Positions 8,685 to 18,905 of a stretch of 64,000 bases of DNA are shown here, in pieces (position 1 is the stretch's first letter; every line of letters starts with the position of its first letter). Below the pieces are notes generated by a model. That model was not told the origin of the DNA. It worked only from the letters and a program-made list of their open reading frames with translations, and searched no databases. The stretch is taken from the NCBI RefSeq assembly GCF_000286955.2, contig NZ_AJYK02000115.1, positions 1-64,000 of the forward strand, written 5' to 3'. The stretch is from Vibrio rumoiensis 1S-45 (GTDB taxonomy: Bacteria; Pseudomonadota; Gammaproteobacteria; Enterobacterales; Vibrionaceae). The position numbers were made by a program, and so were the translations under genes.

Positions 8685-10679
8685 TTAATACTTTTCCTTT
8701 AGTTCGTCTGGAGTTAAGAATACTCCATCTTGACCAAGTAGATTGCGATAATAAGTTTCAAACATCAAAATATTCTGCACATAGCCACGCGTTTCATTAA
8801 ACGGGATCGCTTCAATAAAAGAATAAGCATCAATTGTTTGATTCGTTCGTGCTCGCCACGTCTTCACTCGATGTGGACCTGCATTATAAGCGGCAAATGC
8901 GAAGATTCGGTTATGGTTAAAATCGTCGAGTAAACCGCCTAAATATGAACTACCAATTTCAATATTCTTTTGAACATCATAGAGCTCATTAACGTTTTCA
9001 TATTCTAACTTATAGACATCGGCCGTGTGTTTAGCCGTTGCAGGCATAATTTGCATAATACCACGAGCCCCAACAGGAGATCGCGCTTCAACATCTAATG
9101 CGCTTTCTTGTCGAGCCAACGACATTAACGTAATTAATGGAACCCCATTTTTCTTTGAGTAGAAGTCAAACCACCAGCGGTGAGCAATTGGAAAACGCAT
9201 GCTGGTGTAGTCCCACATTTTCGCCTCAATAGTCGCAACCACAGCAAAATTGTGCCAACGTTTTTGAGTGGCATACTCAGCTAAAGCCTTCTTTTCATTT
9301 TCAGTACTGTGCCATAGCAACCAACGCCATTCACTTTTTGCAGCACTAATTTTATCAACCGCAATCATTTCCTGAACGCGATTAAGGGCATCTTGCTTTG
9401 AGGAGAGATCCGCTGTTTTTTCAGTTAACACCTTGCTTTCATAACGAATTGGCTCACCAAGTAAATTGGCCGCCGCTACACTATAAAAATCACGCTGCCC
9501 TAAAATTTTAGTTAAACGCTGTTTCGCTTGTTTGTCTTTTCCTTGCGATAATTCAACTCGGCCTTTCCAATATTGCCAACGAGTTGTATTTCTATCACTT
9601 TCAGGAAGTTTATCTATCCAATGATCAAGCGATTTCCAATCTGCATTTTGAATCGCCAAGCGAGCGCGACGCTCTAAACGTGACGTTTCACCGTATTGAT
9701 TGAGAGCATTATCACGCCACTTAGCCAGATCATCGTTACTCGTATTCATTAACCAAGCACTTGCCAAGTTAGCGAGAGAGGCTTGATCTTTTTGTGGTAG
9801 CTTTTGAGCTTTCACAACTTGATCAAAAACATCCACGGCTTGTTGGGTATTTGTTCGAATCAACCGACTTAGTGCTAGCTCCGTTAATTCTTGGCTAAAA
9901 GGGGTCACCTTAGCCCTTTGGCTATACTCTAAAACACCATTTGGCTTTGAATATAAACTTTGTAAGTCTTGTGATTGTTGTTTAGCTAAGTCACTTTTTA
10001 GAAAATCATCTAAATAGCTAAACATATTTGAATTAGACGATTTGAAGGTGAGTAACATGCGCTCTAAAACTATATCATCATCTCTTAACCCAGCTTTTGC
10101 CCACTCTGAAAATAAATTATCACATGCGGATGAAACATTGCTGCCTGTAAGCCAAAGTTTCTTAGCACCTTTATAAGCTAAGTCTTTTTGGCCTTGTGTC
10201 CATTGTGAATAATAATAATAACACTGATAAGTTTGCCCTTTCGGCTCTTGTGTTTGGTATTCTGACATCAATTTCCATTGTTTGGTTTTCGCTAAAGCAC
10301 TTAAATAATTAGCACTGAGGCGGCTGGAAAATGGAACGGTTTTGTACTTAGCCTCAAAATCATTCACTTCTTGTGGCGTACGATGTTCAATGTCCGAAAT
10401 AAACGCGCGGTAATCCACATAAGGCGTTAATGGATAGCTCGCAATTTGAGGCCGAATCAATTGATAATCATCCACTTTATCGTCATCCAACAAGTCTTGA
10501 GCTTGCTGGTAAATTTGACGCTGTTTTTCCAAAGGGGATAAATCAACAGGAGTAGCGTCACTTGCTTTTGCTTCCTTGACTTGAGTCTCAGCCACTGGCT
10601 GTGCGACAACAGACCCATAAGAAAAGAGATAGGTTGCTGATGCAAGACAAGAAAATATCGTCTTTTTTAAATGCGGCAT
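8685..10679 (-). CDS. slt: Slt, soluble lytic murein transglycosylase (Slt70 type)
   Basis: A periplasmic exo-lytic transglycosylase that cleaves peptidoglycan glycan strands forming 1,6-anhydroMurNAc. The 664-residue protein has an N-terminal signal peptide (about 1-26, ending ...SVVAQ), a long alpha-superhelical U/L domain region, and a C-terminal lysozyme-like domain. The catalytic Glu lies in RQESALDVEARSPVGA, followed by GIMQIMPATA and later AAYNAGPHRV. It is followed immediately by trpR and divergent from ettA. Confidence 0.96.
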   Translation of the reverse strand: MPHLKKTIFSCLASATYLFSYGSVVAQPVAETQVKEAKASDATPVDLSPLEKQRQIYQQAQDLLDDDKVDDYQLIRPQIASYPLTPYVDYRAFISDIEHRTPQEVNDFEAKYKTVPFSSRLSANYLSALAKTKQWKLMSEYQTQEPKGQTYQCYYYYSQWTQGQKDLAYKGAKKLWLTGSNVSSACDNLFSEWAKAGLRDDDIVLERMLLTFKSSNSNMFSYLDDFLKSDLAKQQSQDLQSLYSKPNGVLEYSQRAKVTPFSQELTELALSRLIRTNTQQAVDVFDQVVKAQKLPQKDQASLANLASAWLMNTSNDDLAKWRDNALNQYGETSRLERRARLAIQNADWKSLDHWIDKLPESDRNTTRWQYWKGRVELSQGKDKQAKQRLTKILGQRDFYSVAAANLLGEPIRYESKVLTEKTADLSSKQDALNRVQEMIAVDKISAAKSEWRWLLWHSTENEKKALAEYATQKRWHNFAVVATIEAKMWDYTSMRFPIAHRWWFDFYSKKNGVPLITLMSLARQESALDVEARSPVGARGIMQIMPATAKHTADVYKLEYENVNELYDVQKNIEIGSSYLGGLLDDFNHNRIFAFAAYNAGPHRVKTWRARTNQTIDAYSFIEAIPFNETRGYVQNILMFETYYRNLLGQDGVFLTPDELKEKY

Positions 10680-10840
10680 GAATATGGGTTTTCCCTAAAA
10701 ATGTCTCATAAAACAATATGAAACCAATGAAAGATAGCAGATTGATAATAACCTTGTTTTCACTCACCTAGTGTGAATCTTCTGTTAGAAAGAGTAAACT
10801 ATCCTTTTCAATTATGCTAAAGAATAGGATCTGAGCGGCT

Positions 10841-12508
10841 ATGGCTGAATACGTCTATACCATGTCTCGTGTGAGCAAAATCGTGCCACCGAAACGTCAA
10901 ATATTGAAAGATATCTCACTAAGTTTTTTTCCTGGTGCCAAAATTGGTGTTCTTGGTCTAAATGGCTCAGGTAAATCAACACTTTTACGCATTATGGCCG
11001 GTTTGGATACCGATATTGATGGCGAAGCTCGTCCTCAACCGGGTTTGAATGTGGGCTACCTGCCTCAAGAGCCTGTGCTCGACGAATCCAAGACTGTTCG
11101 TGAAATTGTAGAAGAAGCCGTTGCCGATGTCGCGGATGCATTAAAACGAATTGATGCAGTTTACGCAGCTTATGCTGAACCGGATGCTGATTTTGATGCA
11201 CTAGCCAAAGAACAAGGTGAATTAGAAGCCTTAATCCAGGCAAAAGATGGTCACAACCTTGAAAACGCATTAGAGCGTGCCGCTGATGCCCTTCGCCTGC
11301 CAGAATGGGATGCGAAAATTGAATTTTTATCTGGTGGTGAACGTCGTCGTGTTGCGATCTGTCGTTTATTGCTTGAAAAACCAGACATGCTATTACTCGA
11401 TGAACCAACCAACCACTTAGATGCGGAATCTGTCGCATGGCTTGAGCACTTCCTTGTCGATTATAGCGGTACCGTCGTCGCCATTACCCATGACCGTTAC
11501 TTCTTAGATAACGCTGCGGGTTGGATTCTAGAGCTAGACCGTGGTGAAGGTATTCCATGGGAAGGTAACTACACTTCATGGTTAGAGCAAAAAGATGCTC
11601 GCTTAGAGCAAGAAGCTTCAACCGAAAGTGCGCGTAAGAAAACCATCGAGAAAGAATTGGAATGGGTTCGTCAAAATCCAAAAGGCCGTCAAGCGAAATC
11701 AAAAGCTCGTATGGCACGCTTTGAAGAATTGAACAAGACCGATCACCAAAAACGTAATGAAACTAACGAACTGTTCATCCCACCGGGTGAGCGCCTTGGT
11801 GACAAAGTGTTAGAAGTCAAGAATCTAACGAAATCTTTTGGTAATCGCGTTCTGATTGATGATCTCTCATTCAGCATGCCAAAAGGAGCCATCGTCGGTA
11901 TCGTGGGTGCCAACGGAGCGGGTAAATCGACCCTATTTAAAATGCTCAGTGGTGCTGAACAGCCTGATTCAGGTACTGTTGAGCTTGGCGAAACCGTCAA
12001 ACTGGCTTCTGTCGATCAGTTCCGCGATAGCATGAACGACAATAACACCGTATTCCAAGAAATCTCGGAAGGTGCGGATATCATCAAGATTAACAGCTTT
12101 GAAATTCCCGCACGTGCTTACTGCTCTCGCTTCAATTTCCGTGGCGTCGATCAGCAAAAACGCATTGGTGAACTTTCTGGTGGTGAACGTAACCGTGTCC
12201 ATCTTGCTAAACTGCTGAAGGCGGGCGGTAACGTATTACTACTCGATGAACCGACCAATGACCTTGATGTTGAAACACTACGAGCACTAGAAGAAGCGTT
12301 ATTAGAGTTCCCAGGTTGCGCTATGGTTATCTCGCATGACCGTTGGTTCTTAGATCGCATCGCTACACATATTCTCGATTACCGAGATGAAGGCCAAGTA
12401 AACTTCTTCGAAGGTAACTACACTGAGTATTCAGATTGGTTAAAACAAACGCTTGGCGCGGCAGCAACTGAACCTCACCGCATTAAATATAAGCGTGTGA
12501 CTAAGTAA
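10841..12508 (+). CDS. ettA: EttA, energy-dependent translational throttle ABC-F protein
   Basis: EttA binds the ribosomal E site and gates entry into elongation according to the ADP/ATP ratio. The 555-residue protein carries two ABC ATPase domains without membrane segments. Walker A motifs are GLNGSGKST (near 42) and GANGAGKST (near 353); signature motifs LSGGERRRV and LSGGERNRV are present. The charged PtIM linker lies at about 240-310. Length equals E. coli EttA (YjjK), and in E. coli it is also next to slt. A strong terminator follows. Confidence 0.97.
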   Translation: MAEYVYTMSRVSKIVPPKRQILKDISLSFFPGAKIGVLGLNGSGKSTLLRIMAGLDTDIDGEARPQPGLNVGYLPQEPVLDESKTVREIVEEAVADVADALKRIDAVYAAYAEPDADFDALAKEQGELEALIQAKDGHNLENALERAADALRLPEWDAKIEFLSGGERRRVAICRLLLEKPDMLLLDEPTNHLDAESVAWLEHFLVDYSGTVVAITHDRYFLDNAAGWILELDRGEGIPWEGNYTSWLEQKDARLEQEASTESARKKTIEKELEWVRQNPKGRQAKSKARMARFEELNKTDHQKRNETNELFIPPGERLGDKVLEVKNLTKSFGNRVLIDDLSFSMPKGAIVGIVGANGAGKSTLFKMLSGAEQPDSGTVELGETVKLASVDQFRDSMNDNNTVFQEISEGADIIKINSFEIPARAYCSRFNFRGVDQQKRIGELSGGERNRVHLAKLLKAGGNVLLLDEPTNDLDVETLRALEEALLEFPGCAMVISHDRWFLDRIATHILDYRDEGQVNFFEGNYTEYSDWLKQTLGAAATEPHRIKYKRVTK

Positions 12509-12540
12509 GTAAACAAGTTAGCCATTTAAATAAAAATCAA

Positions 12541-12574
12541 AGCCATTGCCCTTTTTCTCAGCAATGGCTTTTTT
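12541..12574 (+). terminator. Terminator of ettA
   Basis: A 9-bp perfect stem (12541-12549 with 12561-12569) with an 11-base loop and a T run. Confidence 0.9.
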
Positions 12575-12703
12575 AGCTTTTCCTCTCATCAAGCACGAAA
12601 TGAGAACAGCGCTGTAATTTTCTTTTGCAAAATCAACCTTCACTTTTCGCACGTTATAAATTGCTGTAGACCATTAAGCACCCTTTATTTTTGTTCTCGC
12701 TTT

Positions 12704-13876
12704 ATGACTAATTTAGATCCCACAATGCCGAACATACCATCTTCACACCCCGTTGCTAAAAGCAATCAATCAGGTGAAAATAACAATGTGAATAAAAGTA
12801 TTTGGCCTATCATGATCTTTAAGATCATAGCAGGAAAAATACGAACAAAAAAAGGTCTCTTGATTGCCTTTATCACGTTATTATCTTTAGGTTACATCGT
12901 TTATCACATGCCATTAAGAGATAATATTCAAGCGTCAAAACAGCAAGATCTCAATCAACAACTAGATAAATATCAACGTCTTTATCAAGAACAATTAAGT
13001 ATCAATCAAACGCTTAAAACGACTCTAGAATCTACAAATAAATTAACGTATCAAGATATCCATAAGAGAGATGAGACAGACAGTGATACTGGCGAGCAAG
13101 ATTTCATGGAAAGTGAATCATTTGATGGTTTAGACACTCCAGATGAAACCACAGCATCAGGTTCACGCTTCGAGCAAGCACTCAAAACGTTTGAGGATAA
13201 CGAGTCGATCCGCTTTCCATTACCTCCCGCTTTAAAAGCGTCATTATTCCAAATGATCCCTAACGATACTCCTGTTAACTACAAAAGAGTCTCATCACCT
13301 TATGGAAACCGCCTTCACCCCATCAGCGGCAAGTGGAAGCGTCATTTAGGCATGGATCTTACTTGCCCTCTTGGTACCCCAGTATTTGCAACTGCAGACG
13401 GCGTGATAGAAATGACACGTGCCAGTAATCAAGGCTACGGTAACTTATTAAAAATCCGCCATTCCTTTGGATTTTCCACGCTATATGCGCATTTAAATCA
13501 ATTTTCAGTAAAACCAGGGCAGTTTGTTGAAAAAGGAGATCGCGTTGGTTTTTGTGGTAGCAGCGGCAATTCAACTGGTTCACATCTACATTATGAAGTT
13601 CGATTTATTGGCAAAACGCTCAACCCAAAAGATTTTATGACATGGAAGCCCGAAGAAACGGCTCAATTATTCAGCCAACAAAAGCAAGTGCCTTGGAATA
13701 GCCTGATCGAGCAACTAAATCGCACGGTAAACCTACAAGTGCTACTCGCCATGAGCAGTAAAATGAACCATAAAAACTCGATAGATACAAAACCGGTCAA
13801 GCAAGCGAAAAAAAGAAGTGAAGGCCTACAAGATTTTGGATTAAATGAAGATGGTTGGACAACAGTAGCCGAATAG
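12704..13876 (+). CDS. Membrane-anchored M23-family peptidase
   Basis: A 390-residue protein with a short cytoplasmic N-terminus, one transmembrane segment (about 47-66), a predicted coiled coil (about 75-110) and a LytM/M23 zinc endopeptidase domain (about 200-310). Metal-binding motifs are visible: HLGMDLTCPLGTP (HxxxD) and HLHYEVRF (HxH), with SSPYGNRLHPI at the domain start. This suggests cleavage of peptidoglycan cross-links in the periplasm and not a degenerate EnvC/NlpD-type activator. The layout resembles the Vibrio TagE-like group, but I cannot assign a specific ortholog. A basic C-terminal tail follows the domain. Confidence 0.85.
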   Translation: MTNLDPTMPNIPSSHPVAKSNQSGENNNVNKSIWPIMIFKIIAGKIRTKKGLLIAFITLLSLGYIVYHMPLRDNIQASKQQDLNQQLDKYQRLYQEQLSINQTLKTTLESTNKLTYQDIHKRDETDSDTGEQDFMESESFDGLDTPDETTASGSRFEQALKTFEDNESIRFPLPPALKASLFQMIPNDTPVNYKRVSSPYGNRLHPISGKWKRHLGMDLTCPLGTPVFATADGVIEMTRASNQGYGNLLKIRHSFGFSTLYAHLNQFSVKPGQFVEKGDRVGFCGSSGNSTGSHLHYEVRFIGKTLNPKDFMTWKPEETAQLFSQQKQVPWNSLIEQLNRTVNLQVLLAMSSKMNHKNSIDTKPVKQAKKRSEGLQDFGLNEDGWTTVAE

Positions 13877-13882
13877 CGGTAA

Positions 13883-13913
13883 TAAAAAAGCCTCCTATCA
13901 TCATGATAAGAGG
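13883..13913 (-). terminator. Terminator of the aroF-tyrA operon
   Basis: Stem 13889-13899 with 13903-13913 (one mismatch) followed on the minus strand by six T. It lies 33 bases past tyrA; the convergent M23 gene ends at 13876. Confidence 0.85.
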
Positions 13914-13946
13914 CCAATACTTTTCAATGAATTACATCAGGGCGAC

Positions 13947-15077
13947 TTACTTCCCGCGATGAATCGCATCATTGGCTTGTTTCAATAGATTCTGACTTTC
14001 ACGCATAAATTGCTGAGAGTAGTCACCATACCATTCTGAAACGGTATTAAATTGATCCACAAAAGCTTGCTTGTCTTGGTTATCCAAAATTTGAATGGCT
14101 TCACCAAAGCGTTGATGGAAACGTTTGATCATATCAATATTGCGTTGAGACGACATAATGATATCACCATATAATTCAGGATCTTGAGCAAATAAGCGAC
14201 CAACCATTGCTAATTCTAAACGGTAAATTGGTGAGCTTAATTGCACTAAAGTATCGAGATTTGGATTTTCTTTTGATAAATGAGAGCCGTAAGCAAAAGA
14301 AGTAAAATGACGTAATGCTTGAATAAGCGTCATGCCATTGTCGTGCTCTTCTGCATCAATAGCACAAATACTCGCACCCCAAATTTCAAATTGTTTAAGT
14401 AACCATTGGTAAGTTTCTGGCATACGCCCATCACTGCAAATAATCACTTGCTTTGCCATGCTTGGAATGTCTGGGCCAAACATAGGATGCAAACCAACCA
14501 CGGGTCCTGAGTGCGCTTCGAGCATCGCTGCTAAAGGCTCTGCTTTAATCGAGGTTAAATCACATAAAATGCAATCATCCGGCAATTTCGGCAACTTCTT
14601 AATGACCGAGTCGGTTAAATGGATTGGAACACTCACCACCACCATTCCGGCATCTTGCACGATCTCTTCAGCGTTATCCCAATCTTTGCTGCCCAAGACT
14701 TTCACTTGGTAGCCAGAAAGCTCAAACATACGCTTAAATAGTCCGCCTAATTGCCCATTACCACCAACAATAACCACCGAACCTAACTCTGGATTTAAGC
14801 ATTTAAAACCAGAATCTTTTTCGCTGGCATACGATTCACGCATAGTGCGTCGTAAAATATCTTCAATTAATTGAGGTGGAACACCACGCTTTTCAGCTTC
14901 AGCGCGACGTGAAGCCAACATCGCAGCTTCACGATCTGGGGCGTAAATCGGTAAACCATGTTTACTTTTCACTTCACCGACTTTCTCAACCAAAGACAAT
15001 CGCTGAGCCAAAAGCTCAACGATTTGTTTGTCTACGGCGTCGATTTGATCTCTTAATTCATTCAGTTCAACAGCCAT
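13947..15077 (-). CDS. tyrA: TyrA, bifunctional chorismate mutase / prephenate dehydrogenase
   Basis: TyrA converts chorismate to prephenate and oxidises it to 4-hydroxyphenylpyruvate for tyrosine. The 376-residue protein has an N-terminal AroQ mutase (about 1-90) and an NAD-binding dehydrogenase (about 100-370) with [17 protein letters not shown] as nucleotide fold. It starts 36 bases after the aroF stop, so aroF-tyrA form an operon as in E. coli. Tyrosine control by TyrR is expected from the boxes upstream of aroF. Confidence 0.98.
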   Translation of the reverse strand: MAVELNELRDQIDAVDKQIVELLAQRLSLVEKVGEVKSKHGLPIYAPDREAAMLASRRAEAEKRGVPPQLIEDILRRTMRESYASEKDSGFKCLNPELGSVVIVGGNGQLGGLFKRMFELSGYQVKVLGSKDWDNAEEIVQDAGMVVVSVPIHLTDSVIKKLPKLPDDCILCDLTSIKAEPLAAMLEAHSGPVVGLHPMFGPDIPSMAKQVIICSDGRMPETYQWLLKQFEIWGASICAIDAEEHDNGMTLIQALRHFTSFAYGSHLSKENPNLDTLVQLSSPIYRLELAMVGRLFAQDPELYGDIIMSSQRNIDMIKRFHQRFGEAIQILDNQDKQAFVDQFNTVSEWYGDYSQQFMRESQNLLKQANDAIHRGK

Positions 15078-15113
15078 TTATTCCTATCCTAAATTGATGC
15101 TATGCGCCCTACT

Positions 15114-16187
15114 CTACCCTTTAAGGCGATTTTCTAAAAATGGTACCAATTCTTGATGCGCATGGCGTAGTAATGTTTCCGTTGAATCCCAATTAATGCA
15201 CGCATCTGTGATGGATACACCATACTTCATTTCAGAAAAGGGAATATCTGATCCTTGATTGCCTTCATTGATGTGACTTTCAATCATTAAACCAATGATG
15301 GATTGATTCCCTTCACGAATTTGATGGATTACATCTTCTGCCACTAATGGCTGACGACGATAATCTTTACGTGAGTTAGCGTGGCTACAATCAACCATCA
15401 ATGCGGCATCTAAGCCATGCTTCGCCATTTCTTGTTCACATTCATTCACCGACACTGAATCGTAATTGGTTTGCTTGCCGCCACGTAAAATAACGTGACC
15501 ATTAGCATTACCTTGAGTCGTTAATAAAGCCACTTGACCATCACTATCAATCCCCATAAAACGGTGGCTCGATGAGGCGGCTTGCATCGCATTAATCGCC
15601 GTCGATAAGCTGCCATCGGTACCATTTTTAAAGCCGACAGGTACAGATAAACCACTGGCCATTTCACGGTGAGTTTGCGACTCCGTAGTACGAGCGCCAA
15701 TAGCCGCCCAGCTGAACGTATCGCCTAAGTATTGCGGGCTAATTGGGTCTAGCGCTTCTGTCGCTAATGGGATTTCCATTTCAGCTAAATCAACCAACAG
15801 TTGACGTGCAATATGCAAACCATGTTCAATATCGAAAGAGTTATCTAAATGTGGGTCGTTAATAAGGCCTTTCCAACCGACTGTGGTACGCGGTTTTTCA
15901 AAGTAAACACGCATCACAAGGTAAATTTGGTCATCCAATTGTGCGGATAATGCTTTAAGACGTTTTGCGTATTCTTTTGCAGCATCAATATCGTGAATAG
16001 AACATGGACCACACACGATCAAAAGACGATGATCTTTCTTATGTATAATGTTTGAGATCGTTTGACGAGACTCTTGAATGAAGTGACGAGCATTGTCACT
16101 TAATGGGATCTTTTGTTTTAGTTCATTCGGGGTGATAATGACTTGCTCATCGCTGATGTTGATGTTGCTTAATTCACTCTTATGCAT
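15114..16187 (-). CDS. aroF: AroF, DAHP synthase (Tyr-sensitive type)
   Basis: AroF condenses phosphoenolpyruvate and erythrose-4-phosphate, the first step of the shikimate pathway. The 357-residue class I protein has VCGPCSIHD, YFEKPRTTVGWKG, GARTTESQ and KNGTDGS motifs. I chose the ATG at 16185-16187 because the product then begins MHKSELSNINISDEQV, aligning with E. coli AroF (MQKDALNNVHITDEQV); an in-frame extension to 16232 has no family counterpart. Adjacency to tyrA and TyrR boxes points to the Tyr-inhibited isozyme and not AroG or AroH. Confidence 0.94.
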   Translation of the reverse strand: MHKSELSNINISDEQVIITPNELKQKIPLSDNARHFIQESRQTISNIIHKKDHRLLIVCGPCSIHDIDAAKEYAKRLKALSAQLDDQIYLVMRVYFEKPRTTVGWKGLINDPHLDNSFDIEHGLHIARQLLVDLAEMEIPLATEALDPISPQYLGDTFSWAAIGARTTESQTHREMASGLSVPVGFKNGTDGSLSTAINAMQAASSSHRFMGIDSDGQVALLTTQGNANGHVILRGGKQTNYDSVSVNECEQEMAKHGLDAALMVDCSHANSRKDYRRQPLVAEDVIHQIREGNQSIIGLMIESHINEGNQGSDIPFSEMKYGVSITDACINWDSTETLLRHAHQELVPFLENRLKG

Positions 16188-16304
16188 AACGGATACCTGT
16201 AAACTTTTTAATACGAAAATTATCTGAGTCAACTCTCAGCGCTTTATGTTTCCAAAGTAACAGTATTTATTATCTTTTCAAGTAGATTACCAACACAAGA
16301 ATAA

Positions 16305-16342
16305 AGTAAATTATAATTTACACCTGTATCATTTTATTTACA
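16305..16342. promoter_or_regulatory. Two TyrR boxes upstream of aroF
   Basis: The TyrR consensus is TGTAAA-N6-TTTACA. AGTAAA-N6-TTTACA occurs at 16305-16322 and is almost perfectly palindromic; a second, weaker match TGTATC-N6-TTTACA lies at 16325-16342. They are about 120 bp upstream of the aroF start, in the intergenic shared with divergent btsS. E. coli aroF also has tandem strong and weak boxes. The strong box alone is convincing; binding is inferred. Confidence 0.75.
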
Positions 16343-16383
16343 AAAATACTTTTATACTCATATCCTCTAATAAAAACGGTATT

Positions 16384-18063
16384 ATGGATTTAATTCTCTC
16401 GTTACTACAGCAAATGTGTGTGTATTTAGTCTTGGCTTACATGTTAAGTAAGACACCAATATTCCTGCCTTTATTGAATATCTCTTCTCGCTTATCGCAT
16501 AAATTCAGCTGTTATGTGTTGTTTTCATTATTTTGCATTATGGGGACTTACTTTGGCTTGAACTTTAATGACGCCATCGCCAATACTCGAGCTATTGGAG
16601 CGGTCATGGGGGGATTGTTTGGTGGGCCAATTGTTGGTTTTGCCGTTGGTTTAACTGGTGGCATGCATCGTTATAGTTTAGGCGGCTTTACCGATGTGGC
16701 TTGCGCTATCTCGACCACAGCCGAAGGGCTTATTGGCGGTTTGCTGCACTTATACTTAGTCAAAAAAGATAAATCGGATCTTCTTTTTAACCCTATCGTC
16801 GTGCTGGCTATCACCTTTATCGCAGAAGTAAGCCAAATGCTGATCATTATCTCGGTTGCCAAACCTTTTGATCAAGCTTACGCCTTAGTGGCTGAAATCG
16901 CGGCACCCATGATCATTGCAAACTGTATTGGCGCCGCGTTGTTCGTCAGTATCCTTCAAGATAGAAAAACCATTTATGAAAAGTATTCCGCTACCTTTTC
17001 TCGGCGAGCTCTTACCATTGCAGAACGCAGTGTAGGTATTTGGAATTCTGGTTTTAATACCGAGAATGCCGATAAAATCGTACGTATTATTTATGAAGAA
17101 ACCAATGTAGGTGCCGTAGCGATAACGGATAAAGAAAAGATCTTAGCATTTATAGGTACCGGTGACAGCCACCATCAACCCAACACACCAATTTCTTCAG
17201 AGTGCACCCTTCAAGCCATGGAAGAGAACCGGGTCATTTATCTAGATGGGAGAGACTCGCCTTACCAATGCTCGATATCCGATACTTGTAAATTGGGCTC
17301 AGTTTTAGTTATTCCCCTACGAACCGGAAAAGAAGTGGTTGGCACGATTAAATTATATGAGCCAAAACGAAAGCTGCTTTCTAATATTAACCGCTCGATG
17401 GGAGAAGGCATCGCGCAACTCCTTTCTAGTCAAATTCTTTATGGTGATTTTCAGCAACAACAAACGCTATTAACTCAGTCTGAAATTAAACTTCTGCACG
17501 CCCAAGTCAATCCTCACTTTTTGTTTAATGCTTTAAATACTATTAGTGCGGTGATCCGCCGCGATCCCGATAAAGCACGTGAACTTATTCAACATCTTTC
17601 CCACTTTTTCAGAAGTAACTTAAAACAAAACATTGAAACGGTCAGCTTTAAAGATGAACTTGCCCACGTCAATGCTTACCTCACCATAGAGAAAGCCCGT
17701 TTTACCGATAGGCTTGACGTTGAAATCAAAATTGATGATGAGTTACTGGATAAATTAATTCCCAGCTTTACCCTGCAACCTTTGGTTGAAAATGCGATTA
17801 AACATGGCGTCGGGAATCTATTAGAAGGTGGTAAAGTCAGTATTTACAGCCAACAAAATTCATTAGGTTATCGGATTACCGTCGAGGATAATGCTGGCAG
17901 TTTCACCGCGCCTCAACAAGATCATGAAGGTTTAGGTATGGTGATTGTAACTAAGCGCCTAACCAACTACTTTGGCGATATGGCAGAACTACAAACCCAT
18001 TGTCATCATGGTCAATTTACTCGTATGAGTTTTTTGATCCCAAATGATAAGATCGGTAAATAA
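16384..18063 (+). CDS. btsS: BtsS (YehU), LytS-type pyruvate-sensing histidine kinase
   Basis: BtsS is the high-affinity extracellular pyruvate sensor of the BtsS/BtsR system in E. coli. The 559-residue protein has a membrane sensor of the 5TM-LytS type (about 1-200, with GAVMGGLFGGPIVG and LTGGMHRYSLGGFT), a GAF domain (about 220-350) and a His_kinase domain with the H box PHFLFNALNT near 380 and NAIKHGV as N box near 480. It aligns end to end with E. coli YehU. btsR follows 18 bases later. Confidence 0.95.
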   Translation: MDLILSLLQQMCVYLVLAYMLSKTPIFLPLLNISSRLSHKFSCYVLFSLFCIMGTYFGLNFNDAIANTRAIGAVMGGLFGGPIVGFAVGLTGGMHRYSLGGFTDVACAISTTAEGLIGGLLHLYLVKKDKSDLLFNPIVVLAITFIAEVSQMLIIISVAKPFDQAYALVAEIAAPMIIANCIGAALFVSILQDRKTIYEKYSATFSRRALTIAERSVGIWNSGFNTENADKIVRIIYEETNVGAVAITDKEKILAFIGTGDSHHQPNTPISSECTLQAMEENRVIYLDGRDSPYQCSISDTCKLGSVLVIPLRTGKEVVGTIKLYEPKRKLLSNINRSMGEGIAQLLSSQILYGDFQQQQTLLTQSEIKLLHAQVNPHFLFNALNTISAVIRRDPDKARELIQHLSHFFRSNLKQNIETVSFKDELAHVNAYLTIEKARFTDRLDVEIKIDDELLDKLIPSFTLQPLVENAIKHGVGNLLEGGKVSIYSQQNSLGYRITVEDNAGSFTAPQQDHEGLGMVIVTKRLTNYFGDMAELQTHCHHGQFTRMSFLIPNDKIGK

Positions 18064-18081
18064 AAATAGATAAGGAATATC

Positions 18082-18816
18082 ATGCTAACGGCAATCGTGA
18101 TTGATGACGAACTGTTTGCTCGTGAAGAGTTAACCGAGCTACTGCAAGAAACAGGTTTAGTTGAAGTGGTTGGACGGGCCAGTAATGCTATTGAAGGGCT
18201 AAAACAAATCAATACGCTCAAGCCTGAAGCGGTATTTGTCGATATTCACATGCCGCAAGTCAGTGGTATTGAACTGCTTGGCATGCTCGATCCTGATACC
18301 ATGCCTCATGTTATTTTTGTCACCGCTTACGATCAATACGCCATCCAAGCATTTGAAGATAATGCATTTGATTACTTATTAAAACCGGTTGATCCAAAAC
18401 GTTTGAATAAAAGTATTCAACGCTTACTCAAAGCAAAACAAAACCAAGAAGCAGTGTATACACAAACTCAAATCGAAGCATTAACCCCCAAGCAATTACA
18501 GCAAGTACCTTGCATGGGGCATAACCGAATTATGATCATCCCTTTAAATGATATCGAATCTGCATTCAGTGATCTTTCGGGCGTGCACATTCAAACCGCT
18601 CATCAAACAGCGACCAGCCAATTAACATTAAAGACCTTGGAAGAAAAAACCGAGCTGTTGCGTTGTCATCGTCAGTATTTAATTAATACCAAAGCGATTA
18701 AAGAGATTAAATTGTTGGAAAATGGTTTAGGCGAAGTGATCACACACAGTGGCAATGTGGTTCCAATTAGCCGTCGTTACTTAAAACCACTGAAAGAAGA
18801 ATTGGGAATCGTATAG
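18082..18816 (+). CDS. btsR: BtsR (YehT), LytTR response regulator
   Basis: Partner response regulator of BtsS. The 244-residue protein has a receiver domain (1-120) with acidic pocket D8-D9 and phospho-acceptor D54, and a C-terminal LytTR DNA-binding domain (about 138-240). The E. coli regulator activates btsT through repeats of ACC(G/A)CT(C/T)A. Repeats of exactly this type occur upstream of the CstA-family transporter at 24161, giving a likely target 5 kb away. Confidence 0.95.
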   Translation: MLTAIVIDDELFAREELTELLQETGLVEVVGRASNAIEGLKQINTLKPEAVFVDIHMPQVSGIELLGMLDPDTMPHVIFVTAYDQYAIQAFEDNAFDYLLKPVDPKRLNKSIQRLLKAKQNQEAVYTQTQIEALTPKQLQQVPCMGHNRIMIIPLNDIESAFSDLSGVHIQTAHQTATSQLTLKTLEEKTELLRCHRQYLINTKAIKEIKLLENGLGEVITHSGNVVPISRRYLKPLKEELGIV

Positions 18817-18842
18817 ACAGGCGCTCCCGCTATTAGGAAAAA

Positions 18843-18890
18843 CGTTACTCGTAGCTCGAGAGTATTCGAACTACGAGAAGCGTACCGACC
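18843..18890. repeat. Inverted repeat between convergent btsR and the RimK-like gene
   Basis: Arms 18848-18859 and 18866-18877 pair at 11 of 12 positions (CTCGTAGCTCGA type) around a 6-base loop. The right flank (AGAAGCGTA) resembles that of a similar repeat at 21574-21614. No T run is present, so it is not a textbook terminator, although it may act as one for both genes. Confidence 0.65.
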
Positions 18891-18905
18891 GAACATCTAA
18901 AAACG

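Noticed and set aside
16185-16232. N-terminal extension of aroF starting at 16232
   Set aside because: The family alignment starts at MHKSELSN (16187); the extra 15 residues are not conserved.
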